Below, piece after piece: positions 1 to 5,086 of a stretch of DNA of 5,086 nt. Under the pieces are notes generated by a model, which worked only from the letters and a program-made list of their open reading frames with translations, searched no databases and was not told the DNA's origin. Both the position numbers and the translations under genes were made by a program. Source of the stretch: Chloroflexota bacterium (GTDB taxonomy: Bacteria; Chloroflexota; Anaerolineae; Anaerolineales; Anaerolineaceae). The first letter of the stretch is position 1, and each line of letters begins with the position of its first letter. The DNA is taken from contig JAJYJF010000207.1 of NCBI GenBank assembly GCA_021796375.1, positions 1 through 5,086 of the forward strand. Reading direction: 5' to 3'.

Positions 1-1104
1 TACGTCAACCGGATCTCGCCTGCCTGCCAGGCCTGCCAGACCGCCGCGGACAGCGCTACCTTTTTCATTTCCCTGCGCTGTCACCGCAGCTGCTTCTACT
101 GCTTCAACCCCAACCAGGAAGACTACGAGCACTTCCAGCGGCATACTCGCGACCTTAAAGCCGAGCTGGATGAGATGCGGGCCCGGGGCCAGCGCCTGCG
201 CCAGGTGGGGCTGACGGGGGGAGAGCCCCTGCTGCATAAGGACAAAGCCGTGGCGTTCTTTCAATACGCGCGCCAGGTCTTCCCCGGCGTCTACACCCGC
301 CTGTATACCAGCGGGGACCACGCCAACGCCGAAATCCTGCAGGAGCTGAAGGATGCCGGGCTGGACGAGATCCGCTTCAGCATTCGCATGCACGACCTGG
401 CCAAGCGGCGCAGCTTCACCCTCGACCAGATCCGCCTGGCGAAGCAGTACATCCCCAACGTAATGGTTGAGATGCCTATCCTGCCGGGGACGATCGTGGA
501 GATGAAGGAAATCCTGACCGCGCTGGATGAAGCCGGGATCTACGGGGTCAACCTGCTCGAGTTCTGCTATCCCTACCACAACGCGGCTGTTTTTCGCATG
601 AAAGGCTACCAGATCAAGCCGCGCCCGTACCGGGTGCTGTACGATTACTGGTACGCCGGCGGCCTGCCAGTGATGGGCAGCGAGGCGGTCTGCCTGGCGC
701 TCCTGGATTACGCGCTGGATACGAAGATGAAGATGGGCGTCCATTACTGCTCGCTCGAGAACAAGCATACCGGCCAGCTGCGCCAGCAGAACAGCGCGGC
801 GCGCCTTTCCCGGCTGTACCGCTTCTCCCAGAGGGATTATTTCATCAAATCCGCCAAAGTCTTTGGCGAGGACGTTCCCAAGGCGCTGGCCTGCTTCAAG
901 AAAGAGCGCTTCGACGGCTACCAGCTGGCTCCAGACCAGGACTCGCTTGAATTCCCCGTCGATAAGGTCAGCCTGCTGCGCAAGCAGGACCTGGAGGCTG
1001 GCCTGGCTTACTACGTGCTCGAGGACCGGGACGGCGGGCCGGTGCTGCGCGAGTTGAAAGTCGATCTCATCCACCCGGCCAGCTTTCGCCTTTCCGATAT
1101 TTGA
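1..1104 (+). CDS. Radical SAM protein, 5'-truncated by the window edge
   Basis: The reading frame is open from base 1 and ends at TGA 1102-1104, giving 367 visible residues without the N-terminus. An internal ATG at 175 is not the start, because the radical SAM cluster motif lies upstream of it: Cys27, Cys31 and Cys34 of the visible protein form CxxxCxxC (CHRSCFYC), which binds the 4Fe-4S cluster that cleaves S-adenosylmethionine. A GGEP motif at residues 73-76 is the usual SAM-contacting element. A further CxxC (Cys9, Cys12) precedes the cluster motif. Later conserved-looking stretches are LEFCYPYHN (about 187-195) and HYC (248-250). The general look is of uncharacterised radical SAM proteins related to pyruvate formate-lyase activating enzymes (COG2108-like, from memory). 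Substrate and product are unknown. It is followed after 16 bases by the FmdE-like gene, so the two are probably co-transcribed. The family call is firm; the subfamily is uncertain. Confidence 0.88.
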   Translation, partial: YVNRISPACQACQTAADSATFFISLRCHRSCFYCFNPNQEDYEHFQRHTRDLKAELDEMRARGQRLRQVGLTGGEPLLHKDKAVAFFQYARQVFPGVYTRLYTSGDHANAEILQELKDAGLDEIRFSIRMHDLAKRRSFTLDQIRLAKQYIPNVMVEMPILPGTIVEMKEILTALDEAGIYGVNLLEFCYPYHNAAVFRMKGYQIKPRPYRVLYDYWYAGGLPVMGSEAVCLALLDYALDTKMKMGVHYCSLENKHTGQLRQQNSAARLSRLYRFSQRDYFIKSAKVFGEDVPKALACFKKERFDGYQLAPDQDSLEFPVDKVSLLRKQDLEAGLAYYVLEDRDGGPVLRELKVDLIHPASFRLSDI

Positions 1105-1120
1105 TGTAAAGGAAGAACCC

Positions 1121-1774
1121 ATGTCCATGCAGCAGCTGATCGTCGAGAATACACCCTTCGCACACCTGCTCCAGGCTTCGGCGGAGCATCACTCGCATGT
1201 CTGCCCCCGGCAGGTGATCGGCGTGCGCATGGGACAGTACGCCGGGCAGCTCCTCGGGCTGCAGGTGCCCCAGGCGGGGAAACGCCTGTTCACCTTCATC
1301 GAGACGGACGGCTGCATGCTGGACGGCGTGGTCGCCGGCACCGGCTGCACGGTCGGCCGGCGGACCATGCACATCTACGACTTTGGCAAGATGGCGGCGA
1401 GCTTTGTGGACCGCGAGACGGAGCAGGCCGTGCGCATTGCGCCCAACCCGCAGGCCAGGGAATCCTGCCCGCAGTACGCGCCGGACGCCGCCGACCATTG
1501 GCACGCGTACGTTTATGCTTACCAGGTGATGCCGGTGGACAGGTTGCTGGTGGCCCAGCTCATCCACCTGACGGTCTCCATGGAGGCCATCATCAGCCGC
1601 AAGAAAGCCCGCGCCGTGTGCGACTGCTGCGGCGAGGAGATCTTCAACGACCGCGAAGTGGTCGCGAACGGGACGGTGCTGTGCCGTGCATGCGCCGGGC
1701 AGGCGTATTATGCTGCCCGCCAAACGGTAGCGGTGGATGCCCTGCCCGGGCTGCTCTGCGTTGAACCCCGCTGA
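1121..1774 (+). CDS. FmdE-family protein with C-terminal C4 zinc finger
   Basis: This 217-residue protein resembles the FmdE domain first named from the formylmethanofuran dehydrogenase operon of methanogens, but nothing here suggests methanogenesis. Near the N-terminus HSHVCPRQVIGVRMG (His24, His26, Cys28) corresponds to the family's HGHxCPGxxxGxR element, thought to bind metal. ETDGCMLDGV (61-70), GTGCTVG (73-79) and YDFGKMA (86-92) follow in the usual order. The C-terminus carries Cys167-x2-Cys170 and Cys188-x2-Cys191, a four-cysteine zinc finger like those of TraR/DksA. No signal peptide or membrane segment is visible, so it is probably cytoplasmic. ATG 1121 is chosen because AGGAAG (1110-1115) sits five bases upstream; ATG 1127 is possible but less well spaced. 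It lies 16 bases after the radical SAM gene. A role in metal or metallocofactor handling with that enzyme is inference only. Confidence 0.88.
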   Translation: MSMQQLIVENTPFAHLLQASAEHHSHVCPRQVIGVRMGQYAGQLLGLQVPQAGKRLFTFIETDGCMLDGVVAGTGCTVGRRTMHIYDFGKMAASFVDRETEQAVRIAPNPQARESCPQYAPDAADHWHAYVYAYQVMPVDRLLVAQLIHLTVSMEAIISRKKARAVCDCCGEEIFNDREVVANGTVLCRACAGQAYYAARQTVAVDALPGLLCVEPR

Positions 1775-1802
1775 GGCGCATCTGGTGCGTTCAGGGGCCT
1801 TC
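1763..1802 (+). terminator. Hairpin across the fmdE-like stop codon, weak terminator candidate
   Basis: CCCC 1766-1769 pairs with GGGG 1794-1797, TGA 1772-1774 (the stop codon) with TCA 1791-1793, and CGCA 1777-1780 with TGCG 1786-1789 around the loop TCTGG. GAA 1763-1765 may extend it to TTC 1800-1802 past a CC bulge. A second small hairpin (CTTCCC 1799-1804 with GGGAAG) would compete with the extension. No U-run follows, so intrinsic termination is doubtful; protection of the mRNA 3' end is an alternative. Confidence 0.35.
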
Positions 1803-1967
1803 CCGCCGGGAGGGGAAGCGAGCCGCGCTCCATGTATGGTAAAGCCGGGAGGGCAAACCCGACACCGTCTGAGGAAAAGTTAATCGATCCCCGTCCACCT
1901 GGCATCCAGCATCTCCATTTCCAGAAGCCATCCCCGGCATTCATCAATCCAGGTTCTTTGAATAAAA

Positions 1968-1989
1968 CCCCCACCCCAACCCCGCCCCC
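1968..1989 (-). other. G-quadruplex motif, four tight G-runs
   Basis: On the + strand there are C-runs at 1968-1972 (5), 1974-1977 (4), 1980-1983 (4) and 1985-1989 (5), separated by only A, AA and G. The minus strand therefore has four runs of four or five G with loops of one, two and one base, which fits an intramolecular four-tetrad quadruplex. The + strand could form an i-motif. The last run is shared with the left arm of the inverted repeat that starts at 1983. Folding is inferred from sequence only. Confidence 0.75.
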
Positions 1990-2028
1990 AGATTGCGTTT
2001 CCCGGCAGCAGCTGGCCCTCTGGGGGCG
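1983..2028 (+). repeat. Perfect 10-bp inverted repeat, 26-base spacer
   Basis: CGCCCCCAGA (1983-1992) is exactly complementary to TCTGGGGGCG (2019-2028). The 26 bases between can form a small inner fold around CAGCAGCTG. The stem is GC-rich and would be stable as RNA or as a cruciform. It opens a run of five adjacent hairpins to 2135. Confidence 0.7.
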
Positions 2029-2029
2029 T

Positions 2030-2057
2030 CGCACGGCTGCGCCTCGGGATGCGGGGC
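2030..2057 (+). repeat. Two small adjacent hairpins
   Basis: CGCA 2030-2033 pairs with TGCG 2038-2041 around a CGGC loop. Directly after it, GCCTC 2041-2045 can pair with GGGGC 2053-2057 with one G-T pair and a seven-base loop (base 2041 can serve only one of the two). Each is short and could be chance in GC-rich DNA; their interest is that they fill the space between two longer stems. Confidence 0.35.
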
Positions 2058-2091
2058 AAGGGACCGGGACTGCAGGTCCCTCGGTTCCCTT
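2058..2091 (+). repeat. Nested inverted repeat with alternative pairings
   Basis: The outer stem is AAGGGACC (2058-2065) with GGTTCCCTT (2083-2091), with one extra base on the right arm. The inner stem is GGGAC (2066-2070) with GTCCC (2076-2080) around TGCAG. A competing pairing is GGGACC (2060-2065) with GGTCCC (2075-2080), a perfect six-pair stem. A further competitor uses TCCC (2086-2089) with GGGA (2092-2095). The sequence can thus hold several mutually exclusive folds. Confidence 0.55.
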
Positions 2092-2102
2092 GGGATGTAC
2101 CA

Positions 2103-2141
2103 AAGGGCGGAGAGGCTAACTGGCCCCTCCGCCTTCCTGTT
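2103..2141 (+). terminator. Probable intrinsic-type terminator hairpin upstream of the ara promoter
   Basis: AAGGGCGGAGAGGC (2103-2116) pairs with GCCCCTCCGCCTT (2123-2135) with one bulge and one A-C mismatch, around a six-base loop. The tail CCTGTT (2136-2141) is only partly U-rich. The position, after the radical SAM-FmdE pair and about 70 bases before the next promoter, fits insulation of the arabinose operon from upstream reading. The poor U-run makes strength uncertain, and the hairpin may instead belong to the larger structured block. Confidence 0.5.
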
Positions 2142-2206
2142 AGATCATCCCCTTTCCGCGCATTTCATTGCCAATAAACTGAGCGCACCCGGGTCAGAGT
2201 TAATAC

Positions 2207-2235
2207 TTGACAAACCCGCTTCGATTTGCTATCCT
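2207..2235 (+). promoter_or_regulatory. Sigma70-type promoter of the lacI-araA-araB operon
   Basis: A perfect -35 box TTGACA (2207-2212) is separated by 17 bases from TATCCT (2230-2235), which matches four of six bases of the -10 consensus. Transcription would begin near 2241-2243, giving a leader of about 43 bases before the TTG start of the repressor. The -10 box abuts and shares one base with the palindromic operator, so bound repressor would block polymerase. Confidence 0.8.
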
Positions 2236-2260
2236 GTTATCGTTCACGGGAACGATAACA
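2235..2260. promoter_or_regulatory. 26-base palindromic operator, likely target of the adjacent LacI-family repressor
   Basis: TGTTATCGTTC (2235-2245) and GAACGATAACA (2250-2260) are perfect reverse complements flanking ACGG, and the exact centre is a CpG (2247-2248). A central CG is typical of LacI-family operators, where the hinge helix leucine opens the minor groove. The site begins on the last base of the -10 box and covers the expected start of transcription. It is unusually long for one dimer site, so part may be extra contact or a second register. Recognition by the repressor encoded 25 bases downstream is inferred from position. Confidence 0.8.
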
Positions 2261-2269
2261 ATCCATCCT

Positions 2270-2287
2270 GAAGGGCCGTGTGGCTTG
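2270..2287 (+). promoter_or_regulatory. Ribosome binding site deciding the TTG start of the repressor
   Basis: GAAGGG (2270-2275) stands nine bases before TTG 2285, the only plausible in-frame start between the promoter and the helix-turn-helix. The in-frame TTG at 2207 is the first half of the -35 box, upstream of any transcript from this promoter. The nearby GTG codons at 2278 and 2280 are out of frame. Confidence 0.65.
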
Positions 2288-3319
2288 AAAAAGAGTACCA
2301 GGGCTACGATTAAACAGGTCGCGATGGTCGCCGGGGTCTCCACCCAGACCGTCTCCCGGGTGATCAACGACCGCCCGGACGTCTCGCCGGAGACGCGCGA
2401 GCGCATTCTCCGGGTGATCGACCAGCTCAGCTACCGGCCAAGCGCCCTGGCCCGCAGCCTGATCCAGCGGCGCAGCTACTCCCTGGGGGTTGTCACCGCC
2501 GGGCTGAAGTATATCGGCCCGTCGCGAACCCTGAACGGTATCACGGGAGGCGCCGCCGAGCTGGGTTATGCCCTGATCCTCGAGGAGCTGCCCCACTTCG
2601 AGACCGAAGACGTGAAGCCGCTGCTGCAGAACCTGCTGGCCCGGCACGTGGACGGCATCGTCTGGGCGGTGCCCCAGATCGGCGATAACCACCGCTGGGT
2701 GCGAGAATCCCTCCGTGAAATCCCCATCCCGATCATTTTTATCTCCTCGCAGGCCCACCCGGGCGCCTCCAGCGTGGCCGTGGATAACCGGGCCGGAGCG
2801 GCCCTGGCTGTGCGGCACCTGCTGGAGGGCGGCCGCCGGCGGATCGGGCATATCAGCGGGCCGCTGGATTGGTGGGAAGCCCGCGAGCGCAAGCTGGCCT
2901 GGAACGAGACCCTCGAGGGTGCCGGCGCCCCGGCCGGCGAGAATCAGTGGGCAGAGGGGAACTGGTCGTCTTCCAGCGGCGAAGCCGCCTTCGAGCAACT
3001 GCTCCGCTCCTACCCGGGGATGGACGCCGTCTTCGTCGGAAATGACCAGATGGCGCTTTCGGTGCTGTCGGCCGCCCACCGCAAGGGGATGCGCATCCCC
3101 CAGGACCTGGCGGTGGTCGGCTTCGACAATATCGTCGAATCGGCCTACTTCTGGCCTTCGCTCACCACGGTCCATCAAGACCAGCACGAGCTGGGCTGCC
3201 GCGCGGTGCAGGAGCTGGCGGCCCAGATTGAGCTGGCCCAAAGCGACCAAAAAATCGAGCCCAAAACCATCATGCTGACCGCCGAGCTGATCGTCCGAGA
3301 CAGCTCGATCACGCGATAA
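2285..3319 (+). CDS. LacI-family transcriptional repressor, probable arabinose operon regulator
   Basis: From TTG 2285 the protein has 344 residues, the normal LacI-family length. Residues 8-29 form the helix-turn-helix ([24 protein letters not shown] by position), with Thr20, Gln21 and Arg25 at the recognition-helix positions equivalent to LacI Tyr17, Gln18 and Arg22. The hinge helix is RPSALARSL (51-59), Leu59 being the likely minor-groove residue. A periplasmic-binding-protein-like effector domain follows (from about 65), ending with the typical [10 protein letters not shown] and VVGFDN segments. It acts in the cytoplasm as a dimer or tetramer. As first gene of the operon, after its own operator and 16 bases before araA, it is probably autoregulated and responsive to L-arabinose or a pathway intermediate. 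Effector identity is inferred from neighbours. It is not the GntR-type AraR of Bacillus nor AraC. Confidence 0.92.
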   Translation: MKKSTRATIKQVAMVAGVSTQTVSRVINDRPDVSPETRERILRVIDQLSYRPSALARSLIQRRSYSLGVVTAGLKYIGPSRTLNGITGGAAELGYALILEELPHFETEDVKPLLQNLLARHVDGIVWAVPQIGDNHRWVRESLREIPIPIIFISSQAHPGASSVAVDNRAGAALAVRHLLEGGRRRIGHISGPLDWWEARERKLAWNETLEGAGAPAGENQWAEGNWSSSSGEAAFEQLLRSYPGMDAVFVGNDQMALSVLSAAHRKGMRIPQDLAVVGFDNIVESAYFWPSLTTVHQDQHELGCRAVQELAAQIELAQSDQKIEPKTIMLTAELIVRDSSITR

Positions 3320-3335
3320 ACCGGAGGAGAATGGG

Positions 3336-4838
3336 ATGGACATTAAAACCTTTGAGGCGTGGTTCGTTACCGGGAGCCAGCACCTGTACGGGGAGGAGGT
3401 GCTCCAGAAAGTCGCCGGCCATGCTCGGGAGATGGTCAGCTGGATGGATGGGTCCGGCCGGCTGCCGGTCAGGATCGTCTTCAAACCCGTGGTGACGACC
3501 CCGGAGGCCATCACCGCGGTCTGCCAGGAAGCGAATCTCTCGCCGACCTGCATCGGCCTGGTGACCTGGATGCACACCTTCTCGCCGGCCAAGATGTGGA
3601 TCGCCGGGCTTAACCTGCTGCGCAAACCGCAGCTCCACCTGCATACCCAGTTCAACCGCGATCTGCCCTGGTCCGAGATCGACATGGATTTCATGAACCT
3701 GAACCAGTCTGCCCACGGCGACCGCGAGTACGGTTTCATCAACAGCCGGATGCGCCTGAAGCGCAAGGTCGTGGTTGGCTTCTGGCAGGATGAAGACGTT
3801 TTGGAGCAGATGGCGGCCTGGATGCGCGCCGCCAGCGCCTGGCAGGATGCCCAGGGCGCCCGCGTCGCTCGCTTCGGCGATAACATGCGCGAGGTGGCCG
3901 TGACCGAGGGAGACAAGGTCGAGGCGCAGATCCGCCTGGGGTATTCGGTGAACGGATACGGGGTTGGGGACCTGGTGAAGTACGTCAGCGACGTCCCGGA
4001 GAAGGCCGTCGACCGCCTGGTGGAAGCATACGACGAGGAGTATCTCGTCGCCGATTCCCTGCGGCCCGGCGGCGCGCAGCGCGGCGCGCTGCGCGAGGCC
4101 GCCCGCATCGAGCTGGGCATGCGCGCCTTCCTGGAGGAAGGCCATTTCAAAGCCTTCACCACCACGTTCGAGGACCTGCACGGGCTCAGCCAGCTCCCGG
4201 GTCTGGCCGTCCAGCGCCTGATGGCGGACGGCTTCGGCTTCGGCGCAGAAGGGGATTGGAAGACGGCCGCGCTGGTGCGGGCGATGAAGGTCATGAGCGC
4301 GGGCCTCGCGGGAGGGACGTCTTTCATGGAGGATTACACCTACGACTGGGACCCGGAGTGCCCGAAAGCGCTGGGCGCCCACATGCTCGAGGTCTGCCCG
4401 TCGACCGCCTCCCAAAAGCCGTCGCTGGAGATCCACCCGCTATCCATCGGTGGCAAGGCCGATCCGGTCCGGCTGGTCTTCTCCGTGCCGAGCGGGCCCG
4501 CCATCAACGTCACCCTGGTCGACATGGGCAGCCGGTTCCGCATGATCGTGAACGAGGTCGACGTCGTCCAGCCCGAAAAACCCCTCGCGCGGCTGCCGGT
4601 CGCTTCCGCGGTGTGGGTGCCGCGCCCCAACCTGAAAACGGCGGCAAAATGCTGGATCCTGGGGGGCGGCGCGCACCACACCGGTTTCAGCCAGGCCTTG
4701 ACCCGCGAGCACCTGCTGGATTTTGCCGAGATGGCCGGGCTCGAATGCCTGGTCATCGGGTCGGACACCCGGCCGGATGATTTTGCCCAGGCGCTGCGGT
4801 GGAACGATCTCTACTATTACCTTTCCAAGGGGCTTTGA
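3336..4838 (+). CDS. araA: L-arabinose isomerase
   Basis: This enzyme converts L-arabinose to L-ribulose in the cytoplasm, the first step of the araBAD pathway, using a divalent metal such as Mn2+. The 500-residue length equals that of the E. coli enzyme. The N-terminus [14 protein letters not shown] is diagnostic. The metal/catalytic residues known from E. coli (Glu306, Glu333, His350, His450) have counterparts in Glu305 (GFGAEGDWK), Glu332 (FMEDYTY), His349 (GAHMLEVCP) and the [10 protein letters not shown] pair His447/His448, so the protein should be active. The start ATG 3336 follows GGAGG (3323-3327) by eight bases; the ATG at 3331 is in another frame. It lies 16 bases after the repressor and 15 before araB, with no terminator visible between, so it is expected to be controlled by the operator at 2235-2260. 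Confidence 0.98.
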   Translation: MDIKTFEAWFVTGSQHLYGEEVLQKVAGHAREMVSWMDGSGRLPVRIVFKPVVTTPEAITAVCQEANLSPTCIGLVTWMHTFSPAKMWIAGLNLLRKPQLHLHTQFNRDLPWSEIDMDFMNLNQSAHGDREYGFINSRMRLKRKVVVGFWQDEDVLEQMAAWMRAASAWQDAQGARVARFGDNMREVAVTEGDKVEAQIRLGYSVNGYGVGDLVKYVSDVPEKAVDRLVEAYDEEYLVADSLRPGGAQRGALREAARIELGMRAFLEEGHFKAFTTTFEDLHGLSQLPGLAVQRLMADGFGFGAEGDWKTAALVRAMKVMSAGLAGGTSFMEDYTYDWDPECPKALGAHMLEVCPSTASQKPSLEIHPLSIGGKADPVRLVFSVPSGPAINVTLVDMGSRFRMIVNEVDVVQPEKPLARLPVASAVWVPRPNLKTAAKCWILGGGAHHTGFSQALTREHLLDFAEMAGLECLVIGSDTRPDDFAQALRWNDLYYYLSKGL

Positions 4839-4853
4839 GCCCAGGAGGGCAGG

Positions 4854-5086
4854 ATGTCGAAATATGCGGTTGGCGTTGACTTTGGCACCGAATCGGGACG
4901 GGCGGTCCTGGTCGAGGTTGCGACCGGGCGGGAGGTAGCCAGCTCCGTTTACGTCTATCAAAATGGGGTGATCGACGAGGCGCTGCCGGTGGAAGGGCAG
5001 GCGGTCCGCCTGGACCCTGAATGGGCGCTGCAAGATCCGCAGGATTACCTGCGCACCTTTCAAAATGCCGTCCCGGCGGCGCTGGC
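4854..5086 (+). CDS. araB: Ribulokinase, 3' part beyond the window
   Basis: Only the first 77 codons are present. The enzyme phosphorylates L-ribulose with ATP to L-ribulose 5-phosphate, the second step of arabinose breakdown. YAVGVDFGTESGRAVLV (residues 4-20) is the N-terminal nucleotide-binding phosphate loop of the FGGY carbohydrate kinases, and the GTESGR version is typical of ribulokinases of the Bacillus type. LDPEWALQDPQDYL (53-66) is another segment I associate with AraB. ATG 4854 is preceded by AGGAGG (4843-4848) with five bases between. It begins 15 bases after araA and belongs to the same operon. Another FGGY kinase (for example xylulokinase) is possible in principle, but motif and neighbour agree on AraB. 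Confidence 0.92.
   Translation, partial: MSKYAVGVDFGTESGRAVLVEVATGREVASSVYVYQNGVIDEALPVEGQAVRLDPEWALQDPQDYLRTFQNAVPAAL

Larger units (their letters stand above)
1775..2284. other. Intergenic region of about 510 bases with structured DNA/RNA
   Basis: No convincing gene is seen. The first 190 bases (to about 1967) hold little beyond the hairpins at the stop codon. From 1968 there is a C-rich run (G-quadruplex on the minus strand), then nearly continuous inverted repeats to 2135, then a spacer of moderate GC, then the promoter and operator of the arabinose operon (2207-2260). Open frames across it on both strands are rich in Pro, Arg and Gly, lack a well-placed ribosome binding site, and match nothing I recognise. 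Confidence 0.75.

Noticed and set aside
175..177. ATG 175 as the start of the radical SAM gene
   Set aside because: The cluster-binding CxxxCxxC lies in the same frame upstream, so the gene begins before the window.
1067..1723. Minus-strand frame of 218 codons opposite the FmdE-like gene
   Set aside because: The opposite strand carries an intact family-matching gene over the same stretch, and the His/Arg/Gly-rich translation is typical of antisense frames.
1840..1875. Cobalamin- or GEMM-type riboswitch suggested by AAAGCCGGGAGGG and GGGCAAACC
   Set aside because: Only short fragments resemble those aptamers; the B12 box and the other conserved elements are missing.
1832..2119. Possible small + strand gene in the intergenic region, and the opposing minus frame 1708-2103
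   Set aside because: The translations are Pro/Gly/Arg-rich, the PTPTPPP stretch is just the C-runs read as codons, and the only purine-rich sequence upstream of ATG 1832 is about 13 bases away.
2041..2141. T-box riboswitch, suggested by ACCAAAGGGCGG before a terminator-like hairpin
   Set aside because: The T-box core AGGGTGG with a TGGN bulge is not present, no Stem I specifier region is seen, and no amino-acid-related gene follows.
2237..4327. Long minus-strand open frame (696 codons) over the repressor and araA
   Set aside because: It lies antisense to two clearly identified genes, its translation has low-complexity Arg/Ser/Pro-rich character with no recognisable domain, and such frames are expected opposite high-GC coding DNA.
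3309..4436. Second long minus-strand frame opposite araA
   Set aside because: It is a shadow of araA codon bias; no motif or ribosome binding site supports it.
1..5086. CRISPR arrays, tRNA or rRNA genes, insertion sequences
   Set aside because: I found no regularly spaced direct repeats, no tRNA cloverleaf and no transposase motif on either strand.

Overview
The window is high-GC bacterial DNA with four genes, all on the + strand, in two operon-like pieces separated by about 510 bases of non-coding sequence. The style of the LacI-family repressor, the FmdE/radical SAM pair and the GC-rich intergenic DNA recall anaerobic Chloroflexota (Anaerolineae-like). That assignment rests on remembered family resemblance, not a search.

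Left piece (1-1774): the 3' part of a radical SAM enzyme gene, open at the window edge, is followed after 16 bases by a complete gene for an FmdE-domain protein with a C-terminal four-cysteine zinc finger. Neither has a known substrate. Their spacing suggests one transcript and perhaps a shared metal- or cofactor-related task.

Middle (1775-2284): no convincing gene. It holds a hairpin overlapping the fmdE-like stop codon, a very tight G-quadruplex motif on the minus strand (1968-1989), and an almost unbroken run of hairpins from 1983 to 2135. The last hairpin looks like a terminator. From 2207 there is a clear sigma70-type promoter, immediately followed by a near-perfect 26-base palindrome that looks like a LacI-family operator.

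Right piece (2285-5086): an L-arabinose utilisation operon. It runs from a LacI-family repressor starting with TTG, through complete araA (L-arabinose isomerase), to the first 77 codons of araB (ribulokinase), which leaves the window. Gaps are 16 and 15 bases, each with a good Shine-Dalgarno. The likely circuit is that the repressor binds the operator at its own transcription start, shuts off the whole operon including itself, and releases DNA when an inducer (probably L-arabinose or a derivative) appears. AraA then makes L-ribulose and AraB phosphorylates it. The epimerase and transporter are not in view.

I see no demonstrably new system. The best leads are the structured intergenic block, the operator/promoter, and the uncharacterised radical SAM-FmdE pair.
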